A DNA stretch of 37,655 bases from assembly GCA_029572815.1 (NCBI GenBank), contig JAKPUQ010000192.1, forward strand, positions 1 through 37,655. Direction: 5' to 3'. The position numbers and the translations under genes are program-made. How positions within the stretch are numbered: position 1 is the stretch's first letter; the number at the start of each line of letters is the position of its first letter. The notes under the pieces were generated by a model, which was given only the letters and a program-made list of their open reading frames with translations, was not told the origin of the DNA and searched no databases. The stretch comes from Bacillota bacterium. GTDB taxonomy: Bacteria; Bacillota; Clostridia; Oscillospirales; Ruminococcaceae. Of the stretch, positions 16,273-25,455 are shown piece by piece.

Positions 16273-17056
16273 TTTTATTCACTCCTGCTTCTATTATAAA
16301 TCCGCCCACTGTTCCCCTGTCAGATGCTGACAGGAACATCACGGGCCTTTTCAGCTTTTCTGCCCTTTCCTGTGCAGCTGAAAGCGCCCGGAAGGCTCCT
16401 GCTCCGCCGCTGAGAGGGCTGATATTCTCATCTGCACAGATATCCTCCTTGTCGGTGATGACCAGAGGTGCCGCGTCAGCATCAGCGCAGTCCAGAAGAT
16501 ACTCTGACGTCTTTTTTAAAAGGCGCTGTCTCTCAGTGCGGTCTCCGCAGAACATGGTCCTCACTGCCCTGAGAATAAATTCATCGGCAGCGGAAGACAT
16601 TACCGCTGCGCCGCCGTCGGCAGCTCCGCTTTCCACATCGCCGCCCAGTATCAGCACCCTCCCGGCCATTCCTGCCGCAACGGCGTCTGCTGCCGCAGCC
16701 ATAGCCTGTATGCCGCACAGCTCATCGCCTATTACAGACATATTGAAGCCCTTCATCCCAAGCTCAATACCCGTCTGGCAGGCAGGCTCGCAGAGTATGG
16801 AATGTATAGCCTTCTGGGGGCGCAGACCTCTTACGCCTCTGCTGTAAAGCTTTCCGTAATTAAAGGCGTAGATATCTGCAGGTCCCTGAGAATAGGCTCC
16901 TATAATACCCATCTCCTCACAGGGCTCATATGAGCCGTTTTCCATAGCCGCCTCCGCTGCTGAAATGCAGGCTGCGGCGGTTGTGCTTATCTTTGACTTT
17001 TCATCAAGAGGGATACCCCCGGCAAGGACTGCTCTGCTTATTCCTGTGTACATCAT
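16262..17056 (-). CDS. Short ketosynthase-like protein (chain-length-factor-like)
   Basis: 264 residues, about two thirds of a normal ketosynthase. It has the N-terminal thiolase half (GISRAVLAGG, then MGIIGAYSQGP, VLILGGDVESGA) but none of the His motifs (HGTGT, GHxxG), and the active-site Cys region is altered (IGDELCGIQAM). This fits the non-catalytic partner (CLF or KS-beta, Ketoacyl-synt_2 type) that sits beside an active KS in type II and aryl-polyene systems. The ATG at 17056 overlaps the stop of the upstream KS in the form ATGA, so the pair is translationally coupled, as expected for heterodimer subunits. The open frame extends back to 17179 but overlaps the KS. Confidence 0.7.
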   Translation of the reverse strand: MMYTGISRAVLAGGIPLDEKSKISTTAAACISAAEAAMENGSYEPCEEMGIIGAYSQGPADIYAFNYGKLYSRGVRGLRPQKAIHSILCEPACQTGIELGMKGFNMSVIGDELCGIQAMAAAADAVAAGMAGRVLILGGDVESGAADGGAAVMSSAADEFILRAVRTMFCGDRTERQRLLKKTSEYLLDCADADAAPLVITDKEDICADENISPLSGGAGAFRALSAAQERAEKLKRPVMFLSASDRGTVGGFIIEAGVNKNVY

Positions 17057-18285
17057 TTTCCCTCTCCTTCGTATTTCCTGAGAAGTATGCAGCTGTTGCT
17101 GCCGCCGAAGGCATATGCGCTGTTGAGTATCACCTCCGGCATTGCCATTTCCGGCTCTGTCACAAGCCTGAAGCTGCACTGAGGGTCAGGCTCTTTAAGG
17201 TTGGTATTCGGCGGTATCATGCCGCTTTCCAGAGATGAGGCGCACACAGCCAGCTCCAGAGCGGCAGCTGCTCCCAGGGAATGTCCCAGGGTGCCCTTGA
17301 CAGATGAAGCCCTGACGTTTCCGGCTCCTTCGCCGAAAAACTCAGCTATGGCCTTCATCTCGCAGGCATCGTTTGCAGCTGTTCCCGTGCCGTGAAGGCA
17401 TATGTAATCTATGTCCTCAGGCTTTATGCCAGAGGAAGCGCAGGCGCGCTCCATAGCTCTGACTATCCCCGTTGCTTCGGGGTCCATGGATGCAATGCTG
17501 TAAGCGTCACAGCTCTGTCCCGAGCCGGCTATCTCTCCGTAGATATGGGCACCTCTTGCAAGAGCGGTCTCCAGTTCCTCAAGGATGAGGACGGCCGCAC
17601 CCTCGCTGAGGATAATGCCGTCCCTGCCGCTGTCGAATGGTCTGACCCTGTCCTTTGAGACAGCCCTGAGTGCGGTAAAGGAAGCCTCTGACAGCTCCGA
17701 GCAAAGCTCCACACCGCCTGCCGCCACTCTTTTAAGACGTCCCGAGCGTATGAGCATCGCGCCGCAGTCCACGGCAATATTTCCCGAGGCACAGGCCTCG
17801 GTATGGAGAAGGCACTCTCCACTCCAGCCCAGCTTTTTTGCAACGGCACGGGCTATCATATCATGGGGCACCGCCGTCAGCTGAGGTATGACACTGCCCC
17901 GGGCAGCCGCCTCTCCTGCGGCAAGCTCATACATATGCATCTCGCCGTGGGTAGTGCCGATAGATACTCCGCACTCATCAGGGCTGATATCCTCAGCAGT
18001 ATCTCTGAGGCCGCTGTCTGTTACCGCTTCAGCGGCAGCAGCGAGAGCCAGCCGGCAGCAGGGGCCAAGGCTGAGCTCAGCCTCTGTAAGATACCTGCCC
18101 TCATACTCAGCCTTTCCCGCCTCGTCAAGGATACCGTATATTCCCTGAAAGCTCTCGCCGTAAATACCGCCGCTGAGCCTTCTGAAGCTTCCCTCGCCCT
18201 TCATGACGCCCGTAACAAGGGCATCTTTGCCGAAGCCGCATACAGAAGCCGCACCAATACCTGTTATGACAACTCTTTTATTCAT
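17053..18285 (-). CDS. Beta-ketoacyl synthase, FabF/KS-alpha type
   Basis: 410 residues, full length. The catalytic triad is complete: Cys165 in HTEACASGNI, His298 in LHGTGTAAND and His335 in GTLGHSLGAAA. It performs decarboxylating condensation of malonyl-ACP with an acyl chain. The N-terminus VVITGIGAASVCGFG is typical of FabF-like enzymes. It overlaps the ACP gene by 8 nt upstream and the CLF-like gene downstream, so ACP, KS and CLF-like form a compact type II module inside an otherwise NRPS-based operon. A housekeeping FabF would not usually sit here, and the sequence is divergent, so I read it as dedicated to the product. Confidence 0.88.
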   Translation of the reverse strand: MNKRVVITGIGAASVCGFGKDALVTGVMKGEGSFRRLSGGIYGESFQGIYGILDEAGKAEYEGRYLTEAELSLGPCCRLALAAAAEAVTDSGLRDTAEDISPDECGVSIGTTHGEMHMYELAAGEAAARGSVIPQLTAVPHDMIARAVAKKLGWSGECLLHTEACASGNIAVDCGAMLIRSGRLKRVAAGGVELCSELSEASFTALRAVSKDRVRPFDSGRDGIILSEGAAVLILEELETALARGAHIYGEIAGSGQSCDAYSIASMDPEATGIVRAMERACASSGIKPEDIDYICLHGTGTAANDACEMKAIAEFFGEGAGNVRASSVKGTLGHSLGAAAALELAVCASSLESGMIPPNTNLKEPDPQCSFRLVTEPEMAMPEVILNSAYAFGGSNSCILLRKYEGEGK

Positions 18286-18514
18286 TATAGCCCTCTATGT
18301 ACTCCACGACCTTGTCCACGCAGGTAAGCTCCTTTATAGCCTCCTTGGGAATACGGATATCAAGATCGTCCTCTATATCAGCAACACAGTCCAGCATCTG
18401 AAGGGAATTCATAGTGAGGTCGGTCACAAAATTATCCCCGTCGCCTATCTGCGAAGCCTCTATCTCAAGGGCTTCTGCTACTATCTCTCTGATATGCTCT
18501 CTATCTGCTTTCAT
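18278..18514 (-). CDS. Discrete acyl carrier protein
   Basis: 78 residues and acidic, with a helical carrier fold and the phosphopantetheine Ser in LTMNSLQMLD (NSL instead of the common DSL). It starts inside the last codons of the thioesterase gene (14-nt overlap) and ends inside the KS gene, so translation is coupled on both sides. It should be activated by the Sfp-type transferase of this operon and serve the adjacent KS/CLF-like pair. Confidence 0.88.
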   Translation of the reverse strand: MKADREHIREIVAEALEIEASQIGDGDNFVTDLTMNSLQMLDCVADIEDDLDIRIPKEAIKELTCVDKVVEYIEGYNE

Positions 18515-19265
18515 TGCAATATACTCCTTTTTCCATCATTTTTACTTCTTCAAGAAGGATATCTTTATAGTCCTCCATTTCAAGTACGAAGAAATGTCCG
18601 CCTTCAAAGGTCTTTTCCTCGAACCAGCTGTCGGTGACCTGCTCCCAGTGCAGCATCTGCTCCGGAGAGGTATCCACATCGTCAACAGCGCAGTGCGCAC
18701 ACACAGGCGCCGATATTCTGCCGCCGTCATAGCTGTATCTCTCAAACAGCCTGTAATCGCTGAGGATTATAGGCGAAAAATAGTCCATGAAGCTTTTATC
18801 GCCGAGGAAGCACTCATCCATACCGCCCAGACGCTTCATTTCCTCTATAAGAGCTTCCCGCCCCATAGAGCTGTGAAATCCGCCCAGGTCCCTGTCAAAG
18901 GGAGCGCCCCTGCCTGCCACGACAAGCCCCTGAACATCGGTGCCCTGCAATTCCAGAATCCTGACTGTCTCAAAGGCAATGAGAGTGCCGAGGCTGTGCC
19001 CGTAGATATATATCCTTCGCCCCTCTGCCGCCTTTGCTATCTCTCCTGCAAGCTCTGCTGCAATGTCGCAGATATCCTCAGAGAATCTCTCCTTCATGCG
19101 GCAGCCGTGACCTGCATACTCCACAGGAACCACGGAAATCCCCGACCTGATACCGCTCCAACTGCGCAGCTGCCCTGCATTTCCGCCTGCATGATGGAAG
19201 CAGAAGAGCAGGGGACCTCTCCCCACGGGTATACCGAAGGGAAAGCAACGATTTTCTATTGTCAT
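18501..19265 (-). CDS. Type II thioesterase (Ser nucleophile)
   Basis: 254-residue alpha/beta-hydrolase of the GrsT/RifR family. It has the oxyanion segment FHHAGGNAGQL, the nucleophile Ser91 in YGHSLGTL, an acid in AVDDVDTSPEQM and His in FEGGHFF. It probably edits carrier-protein thioesters and may hydrolyse the final product, because the NRPS has no C-terminal TE. It starts 11 nt after the NRPS stop. Confidence 0.92.
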   Translation of the reverse strand: MTIENRCFPFGIPVGRGPLLFCFHHAGGNAGQLRSWSGIRSGISVVPVEYAGHGCRMKERFSEDICDIAAELAGEIAKAAEGRRIYIYGHSLGTLIAFETVRILELQGTDVQGLVVAGRGAPFDRDLGGFHSSMGREALIEEMKRLGGMDECFLGDKSFMDYFSPIILSDYRLFERYSYDGGRISAPVCAHCAVDDVDTSPEQMLHWEQVTDSWFEEKTFEGGHFFVLEMEDYKDILLEEVKMMEKGVYCNESR

Positions 19266-19276
19266 AATATCACCTG

Positions 19277-22200
19277 TTATATCAATCTTGCCATGCCTGA
19301 AACGCTGACATCTTCAAATATATCACCGATCTCTATCTCACGTCCCACAGACTCGGAAAGGGCATTGCGCACCCTTACTATATCGAGGGAATCTCCGCCG
19401 AAATCAAAGAAATCCTCACCTGCCGAGGGCATTTCATCTGTATTGAGGACACTGCGCCATATTCCGGCGACTATCAGTTCCTTCTCAGTCAGCCCTGTAT
19501 CAGCAGCTTCACTGTGCTGCTCCTGTATGAGCTCCTCAGCCATGGCGGCGAGTGCTTTCCGGTCTGTCTTTGCATTTGCAGTAAGAGGCAGAGCCTCCAG
19601 TCCGAAGATCATATCGGGTATCATATATGAGGGGAGCCTGCTCTCGGCTGCCTTACGAAGCGTCTCAACAAATACAGCTCCTCCATCTGCCGCGACAGCT
19701 GCAGCGGCAATGTGAGTGCGGCCCTTTACAGATACCGTAAAGGTGCAGACCTCAGATACAGTGCCCGCGGACATAAGTGCCGCGTCTATCTCTCCCAGCT
19801 CTATCCTGTGCCCTCTTATCTTGACCTGATGATCCTCTCTGCCAAAGAACTCTATGGTGCCGTCCTCCCAGTACATACCGAGATCACCTGTATCATAGAG
19901 TCTTTCACCGCTACGGCTGTCCGTAATGAACCGCTGAGCGGTCAGCTCCTCATCGTTGAGATATCCCATTGCAAGGCCTGTTCCGCTTATATAGAGCTTT
20001 CCTACAGTCATGGGCGGACAGTCCGTCATATTGCTGTTGAGCACCCTGAAGCCCTGACCCGAAAGGGGATAGCCGTAGGGGATGCTTCTCCAGCCCTTTT
20101 CAACTGAGGTTATGTGGTAATAATTCGACCAAACCGAAGCCTCTGTGGCTCCGCCAAGGCTGTATATCTCAGCATCGGGCAGTGCTGCCATGAGCTTTTC
20201 GGGCAGACTGAGCGGTATCCAGTCGCCGCTGAGCATGATGACCTTCAGCGATGACATATCACGAGTAAGGTCTGTATTCTCCGCAGCCAGCTGCATGAAC
20301 GCAGGTACGCTGTTCCATACCGTGACTCCGAATCTGTCTGCAAGCTCTGCAAGGCTCTTCGGATCGCGCCTGTCATTTTCATCGGGTATGACCACTGCAC
20401 CGCCGCAGCAGGTCATTCCGAAAAGGTCATATACCGACAGATCGAAGTTCAGTGCGGAAACGGCTATGGTACGGTCATTTTCACCTATGCCGAAGCGTCT
20501 GTTCACATCGAGTATGGTGTTCACAGCACCTCTGTGAGGGATCATAACGCCCTTGGGCTGACCGGTGCTGCCCGAGGTGAAAATGATGTACGCCAGGTCA
20601 TCCGCCTTGTTCACGGATACTATCTCAGGCGCCTCCGTGCAGAGCGGAAGCGGTTCTATCACTATGCTTTCAGCGCCAAGGCTGTCACAGCGGCGCTTCA
20701 GACCGGCTTCGGTAATAATAAGGTCCGTACCTGCCTTTTTCAGTATCTCACTTATCCTCAGGTTGGGATTTCCCGTATCCAGGGGAAGATAAGCCGCTCC
20801 TGCAAGCAGCACAGCCATTGCCGCTACTGCCTGCTTCCATGACTTTTTCAGCAGTATCGCTGCAACAGGTCTGTCCGCAGCCTTTATCCTGCGGCTGAGG
20901 TCATATGCCTCCGCCAGAAGCTGGCGGTAAGTGAGAGTCCTTTCCCTGTCCGCAACAGCCATATTATCAGGAGTGAGCCCTGCCTGTTTTATAAAGAGGC
21001 TGTCAAGAGTTTCCTCTCCGCCAACAGCAGGGAGCTGCGACAGCTTTTTCCTCTCGCTGAGGGTAGGTATCATATCGTATGTATACGCCGTATCTGCAAC
21101 AGTCTTGTCCCAGAGCCCATCGCTGTCTGAAAGATATTCCACCAGACTGCAGCAGAAGTCAGCCATCCCGGAAACGGTATCCCTGCCGAAAAGCTCCTCC
21201 ACAGCTTCAAAGCTGATATTCAGTCCGCCGTTCAGCTCGGTCACCTGACAATCCAGCCAGACCTGAGGTGTTTCCGTGGTTATCCTTTCAACTCTGCCGA
21301 AAAGCCTGTCCCTGCCGCCCGCCGTCATTGCAGCCGTAACTGTAAATACCACAGGGAATGCAACTCCGTCATTATGTGAAGAGCCTGCATAGTCCCTCTG
21401 GACCTCAACTCCGCTGTAATAGGGGTGCGACATATCCTCTGCCATATCCTGCTGTATGCGCTTTACAGCCCCGTAGAAGCTTTCGCCCTTTCCCATGTCC
21501 ACAGACATCATCGAAAGCAGCGTAAAGTCGCCTATGAGGTCATTTATCTCGGCGTGACTGAAAAGCCTGTTATACTGTGTAAGGTTTATGGTGAATGTCT
21601 GTCTTCTGCTCCAGAGAGACAGCATATGAGCATACACCGCAAAGAGTGCCGCCGACACGGTAACGCTCCTTCTGCGGCATATTTCACGGAACCTGAGCCA
21701 TCTGTCAGGGCTGACCGTTCTGCCTTCATGCATTATGGTCTGATCTGTGAGCATATCGGGAGAGACCTTTGTGAAAAGCTCGGGGGCAGGCGGCATCGAC
21801 TTCACCTTTTCCTGCCAGTAAGCCCTGTCCGCAGCATAGCGCTCAGTCCCTCTGAGCTTTTCCGCAGCCAGCACATAGTCCCTGAAGGACAGGGTGGGCT
21901 TTCTGAACTCCTGCTCATTTTCGTAATGCTCGTTCCACCTTCTGAACAAAAGCTGTACGCTGAAGCCGTCAAAGATCATATTGTCCAGATCCACAAACAT
22001 TCTTGCGCCCTTTTCCTCCTTCAGGACAGCTACCCTGAACAGAGGCCACTTTCCATGGTCAAAGCGCTCGTGCTCCATCTCTCGGCGCAGCTCATCGGCG
22101 GTCACCGTGCCTTCATCATATCTGTCGAAGGAATAGAAGGGAACATCAGGCAGTATCCTCTGCATACCGTCATCGCTGACTACAGCCCTCATCATGCCCT

Positions 22201-25200
22201 GCTCCGCTATTACCTTGTTGAACGCCTTCTCGGCTCTGTCAATGTCCGTGCCGGTACACAGCAGTTCACACATTGCATGGGTATTTACTCTGCCCATTCT
22301 GAGCATTCCCTTTGCGCCGATCCAGTATGAGCGCTGAACATCGGTAAGAGGGAAGGGCTCGTTTTCTGATGCGGGGTCCGCAGCGATAACAGGTATGTCT
22401 GATGAGCTGTCCACAGGGGTACAGCTGTCCAGCCAGCTGCAGAAGCTGCACAGCCCGGGGTTTCCGAAGATATCGGATATGTCTGTTTGCAGACCTGTTT
22501 TCTGTCTGATGATATCGGCTGTCCTGAGTCCCGAAAGAGAGTCTCCGCCAAGGTAGAAAAAGCTGTCGCGGCGGCTTATCCTGCTGATACCAAGCACCTC
22601 TGACCATATCTCCGCTATCATTTTCTCTGTGGCTGTAGCGGGTGGCTCATACTCCGAAGCCTCTGTCTCGGGAACGGGAAGAGCCTTTCTGTCCACCTTT
22701 CCGTTGGCAGTAAGAGGGAATTCCTCCAGTCTGACAATAAAGGCAGGCATCATGTATGAGGGAAGGCTCTCGGCTATAAGCTCTTTAAGCTCCCCCTCAT
22801 CGGGGCAGCCGCTGTCAGACGCAGTGATATAGGCTCCTATAACAGGAACATCGCTGCGGTTTTTCACTATGGCTGCAAGTGCCTTTTCCGCACAGCCTGT
22901 TTTCATCAGTGCAGACTCTATCTCGCCTAGCTCTATGCGGAAGCCGTGAAGCTTAACCTGCTGATCCTTTCTTCCGCAGAACTCCACATATCCCTCAGCG
23001 GTGAAAATTCCCAGATCGCCTGTGCGGTAAAGTCTTCCGTATTCGGGGTGAACGAAGTAATGCGCCCTCGTCTCGTCGGGTGAGGCGCAGTACTCTTTGG
23101 CAACGCCCCGTCCTCCTATGCATATCTCGCCCTGAACTCCCAGGGGACAGAGTCTTGACATTCCGTCAAGGATATATATGCTCTGATTGGAAAGAGGATA
23201 GCCGTATGGGATACTTGTCCAGTTCTCGGACACGCTGTCTACAGGATAGTATATGGACCATATAGAGCCCTCTGTAGCTCCGCCGAGGCTGCATACCTCT
23301 GCTGAGGGGAACATGGCTTTTATCTTCCGCGGCAGCTCAAGAGGGATCCAGTCTCCGCTGAGAAGGACCGCCCTGAGGGGATGAGCTGCGAAGGGCTCAC
23401 CCGAATCTGTCAGCAGCTCCATTATAGCGGGAACCGTATTCCACAGGGTCACGGGATACTTCTGCATAAGCTCTCTTATATGGCTGATATCGGTCTTTTC
23501 CGAAAGCAGCAGGCAGGCGCCCGAGGTAAGTGCTCCGAAAAGGTCATACACGGAAAGGTCGAACCAGAATGAGGATATGCCTATTATGCAGTCCTTTTCG
23601 CCGACGCCGAACCTCTCGTTGATATCCTGTATGGTATTGCAGACCGCGTCCTGTGTTATCACAACGCCCTTGGGAGTACCTGTGCTTCCCGAGGTAAATA
23701 TGATATATGCCGTATCATCAGGAGAGCCCATGACTGTGGTGAATGAGCTGTCTCCGCTGCTTATGAGCTCGTCAAGCATATCCGCTGTAAGCACCGCAGC
23801 CGCCCGGCAGCTCTCCTCTATGGCTTTCCTTCGTGCCTCGGGGTATCCCATATCAAAGGGGACATACGCATTTCCCGATCTGAGCACAGCGAGAATGAGT
23901 ATAACTGTTTCTGCACAGCGCTTGCCGTCTATCATTATGGTCCTGCCGCTGCCGTATCGCTTATACAGCGTGCTTGCCGCAGCTGCTGCCTTTTCGTGAA
24001 GGCTGCGGTATGTGAGCACGGTGCCGCCTGCTATAAGGGCGTCCTTATCGGGAGTGAGCATAAGCTGTCTCTCCATGAGCGACTGAAGCGTCTCGGCCGG
24101 TATAGCCTTTTCCGTAGAATTGTACCTTGCAGCCTCAGCGCAGGGGAGCCCTGCGGAGGGAACGAGCCCCCTGTAAAGTGAGGCGACGGTATCAAGGAAA
24201 TACGCAAACATACGGTCAATAAGCTCCTCGGGAAGGACTCCCGTAAGATAGTCCCAGCGGATCTCAAGTTTGCCACCCGTCTCGGATATCTGGCAATCCA
24301 CCGCCAGCTGAGGTGTTCTGCTAATGCGGTATACGATATCGCCGAGGAAGTCCCAATAGCTCTCGTCCTGTGAAGTTAGGCGGCTGGTGAACGCAAAGGG
24401 GAAGGCGGCTTTTCCGCCGAAGCCCTCGCGCCTTGCTATCTCTTTCATGACATCAAGGCCGTCATAGGCGGTATGCTTCAAATAGCTCCTGATTTTTTTC
24501 TGGAGTATACGGCAGCCCTCTTTCCAGTCATTGGCGGGCTGCTCTTTTATATCCACGAGCAGGAGCTTAGTGAAGTCGCCGATCACATCGGAGAAGATAT
24601 GTCCCATGGGGCTTCTCTCAGCAACGGTCATGCTTACCGAAAGAGAGTCAGAGCCGCTGAAACGGCTGAGAGTGCTGCCGTAGCAGTAAAGCAGATACAC
24701 CGACGGAAGTATCCTGTTATCATACAGTTTCTCCTGGAGACCGCCGTATACCTCTTCGGACAGTACCTTTACCCTTGTATCGAAACGGGCTGAGCTGTGA
24801 TCTCCCGGAGCCAGCTTTATAGAAGGGGCAAGAGGCATATCCGGTATGTGCTCCTCCCAGAAAAGCTTATCCTTTTCATAGTTCAGAGCGCGCTGCTCGC
24901 CCAGAAGCTCAACATACTGCTCATAGCTGTGGGAAAGGGGCTCCTTTTCAACTTCTGTATCCATATAGAAGTCATGGAGCTCTGATATGAGCAGCTCAAT
25001 GCTGAATCTGTCCACAAGCATCATGTCGAAGGAGAATACCACTCTGCTCCTGGAAGATGACAGAACGTAATAGCTGACCCTGAACATGGGCCACTGTCCC
25101 ACAGGAAAGATCTCGTGATCCTGTTTTTTTCTCAGACTACGGAAGAACTCCTCCCTTTCCGACTCACTGAGACCGGAAAGATCCTCATAGGGGATAGTAT

Positions 25201-25435
25201 ATTCGGGAATATCCCTGAGTTCAGCCTGTGTGCCGTCGGGAAAGATCACCGTCCTGAGCATAGGCTGACGCTCTATGACCTTGCGGAGGGCGGCAGAGAG
25301 CCGTTCATATCCGCACTCTCCCTCGCACTCAAAATAAAATCCCGTTGCATTGCCGCCAAGGTCCGCTCTGGGATCTCTTCCCATGAGATACGCCATTGCC
25401 ACACCTGTAAGCGGAAAAGCTTTTTTTATATCCAT
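19277..25435 (-). CDS. Two-module NRPS, Cy-A(Cys)-PCP-Cy-A(Cys)-PCP
   Basis: 2052 residues from the ATG at 25435, chosen for its GGAGGAG site; an in-frame ATG at 25459 overlaps the SDR stop. Domains in order: Cy1 (1-420, motif DMMLVDRFS, 137-145); A1 (455-920, FTSGSTGTPKG near 580, Lys913); PCP1 (Ser966 in GGDSL); Cy2 (1030-1450, DNMIFDGFS, 1151-1159); A2 (1470-1960, FTSGSTGQPKG near 1620, Lys1956); PCP2 (Ser2016). DxxxxDxxS replaces HHxxxDG, marking heterocyclization domains. Aligning by hand to GrsA, the A1 pocket reads D-L-Y-N-L-S-L-I-W-K, the known cysteine code, and A2 reads D-L-Y-N-M-S-L-V-W-K. It should add and cyclise two cysteines to thiazolines. There is no epimerase, methyltransferase, loading A or terminal TE. 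Confidence 0.95.
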   Translation of the reverse strand: MDIKKAFPLTGVAMAYLMGRDPRADLGGNATGFYFECEGECGYERLSAALRKVIERQPMLRTVIFPDGTQAELRDIPEYTIPYEDLSGLSESEREEFFRSLRKKQDHEIFPVGQWPMFRVSYYVLSSSRSRVVFSFDMMLVDRFSIELLISELHDFYMDTEVEKEPLSHSYEQYVELLGEQRALNYEKDKLFWEEHIPDMPLAPSIKLAPGDHSSARFDTRVKVLSEEVYGGLQEKLYDNRILPSVYLLYCYGSTLSRFSGSDSLSVSMTVAERSPMGHIFSDVIGDFTKLLLVDIKEQPANDWKEGCRILQKKIRSYLKHTAYDGLDVMKEIARREGFGGKAAFPFAFTSRLTSQDESYWDFLGDIVYRISRTPQLAVDCQISETGGKLEIRWDYLTGVLPEELIDRMFAYFLDTVASLYRGLVPSAGLPCAEAARYNSTEKAIPAETLQSLMERQLMLTPDKDALIAGGTVLTYRSLHEKAAAAASTLYKRYGSGRTIMIDGKRCAETVILILAVLRSGNAYVPFDMGYPEARRKAIEESCRAAAVLTADMLDELISSGDSSFTTVMGSPDDTAYIIFTSGSTGTPKGVVITQDAVCNTIQDINERFGVGEKDCIIGISSFWFDLSVYDLFGALTSGACLLLSEKTDISHIRELMQKYPVTLWNTVPAIMELLTDSGEPFAAHPLRAVLLSGDWIPLELPRKIKAMFPSAEVCSLGGATEGSIWSIYYPVDSVSENWTSIPYGYPLSNQSIYILDGMSRLCPLGVQGEICIGGRGVAKEYCASPDETRAHYFVHPEYGRLYRTGDLGIFTAEGYVEFCGRKDQQVKLHGFRIELGEIESALMKTGCAEKALAAIVKNRSDVPVIGAYITASDSGCPDEGELKELIAESLPSYMMPAFIVRLEEFPLTANGKVDRKALPVPETEASEYEPPATATEKMIAEIWSEVLGISRISRRDSFFYLGGDSLSGLRTADIIRQKTGLQTDISDIFGNPGLCSFCSWLDSCTPVDSSSDIPVIAADPASENEPFPLTDVQRSYWIGAKGMLRMGRVNTHAMCELLCTGTDIDRAEKAFNKVIAEQGMMRAVVSDDGMQRILPDVPFYSFDRYDEGTVTADELRREMEHERFDHGKWPLFRVAVLKEEKGARMFVDLDNMIFDGFSVQLLFRRWNEHYENEQEFRKPTLSFRDYVLAAEKLRGTERYAADRAYWQEKVKSMPPAPELFTKVSPDMLTDQTIMHEGRTVSPDRWLRFREICRRRSVTVSAALFAVYAHMLSLWSRRQTFTINLTQYNRLFSHAEINDLIGDFTLLSMMSVDMGKGESFYGAVKRIQQDMAEDMSHPYYSGVEVQRDYAGSSHNDGVAFPVVFTVTAAMTAGGRDRLFGRVERITTETPQVWLDCQVTELNGGLNISFEAVEELFGRDTVSGMADFCCSLVEYLSDSDGLWDKTVADTAYTYDMIPTLSERKKLSQLPAVGGEETLDSLFIKQAGLTPDNMAVADRERTLTYRQLLAEAYDLSRRIKAADRPVAAILLKKSWKQAVAAMAVLLAGAAYLPLDTGNPNLRISEILKKAGTDLIITEAGLKRRCDSLGAESIVIEPLPLCTEAPEIVSVNKADDLAYIIFTSGSTGQPKGVMIPHRGAVNTILDVNRRFGIGENDRTIAVSALNFDLSVYDLFGMTCCGGAVVIPDENDRRDPKSLAELADRFGVTVWNSVPAFMQLAAENTDLTRDMSSLKVIMLSGDWIPLSLPEKLMAALPDAEIYSLGGATEASVWSNYYHITSVEKGWRSIPYGYPLSGQGFRVLNSNMTDCPPMTVGKLYISGTGLAMGYLNDEELTAQRFITDSRSGERLYDTGDLGMYWEDGTIEFFGREDHQVKIRGHRIELGEIDAALMSAGTVSEVCTFTVSVKGRTHIAAAAVAADGGAVFVETLRKAAESRLPSYMIPDMIFGLEALPLTANAKTDRKALAAMAEELIQEQHSEAADTGLTEKELIVAGIWRSVLNTDEMPSAGEDFFDFGGDSLDIVRVRNALSESVGREIEIGDIFEDVSVSGMARLI

Positions 25436-25455
25436 GCTCTGACTCCTCCGACCTG

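Noticed and set aside
18414..19715. Long plus-strand ORF (433 codons) over the ACP, thioesterase and NRPS end
   Set aside because: It runs antisense across three coupled genes with clear motifs and has a composition unlike a real protein (Ser/Ile/His-rich).
21425..22330. Long plus-strand ORF (301 codons) opposite the NRPS
   Set aside because: It is a frame shadow of the NRPS with no ribosome-binding site or recognisable domain; the NRPS motifs on the other strand are unambiguous.
24100..25435. Yersiniabactin or pyochelin locus
   Set aside because: Cy-A(Cys) modules are similar, but there is no salicylate synthase, aryl-loading A domain, epimerase or methyltransferase insert.
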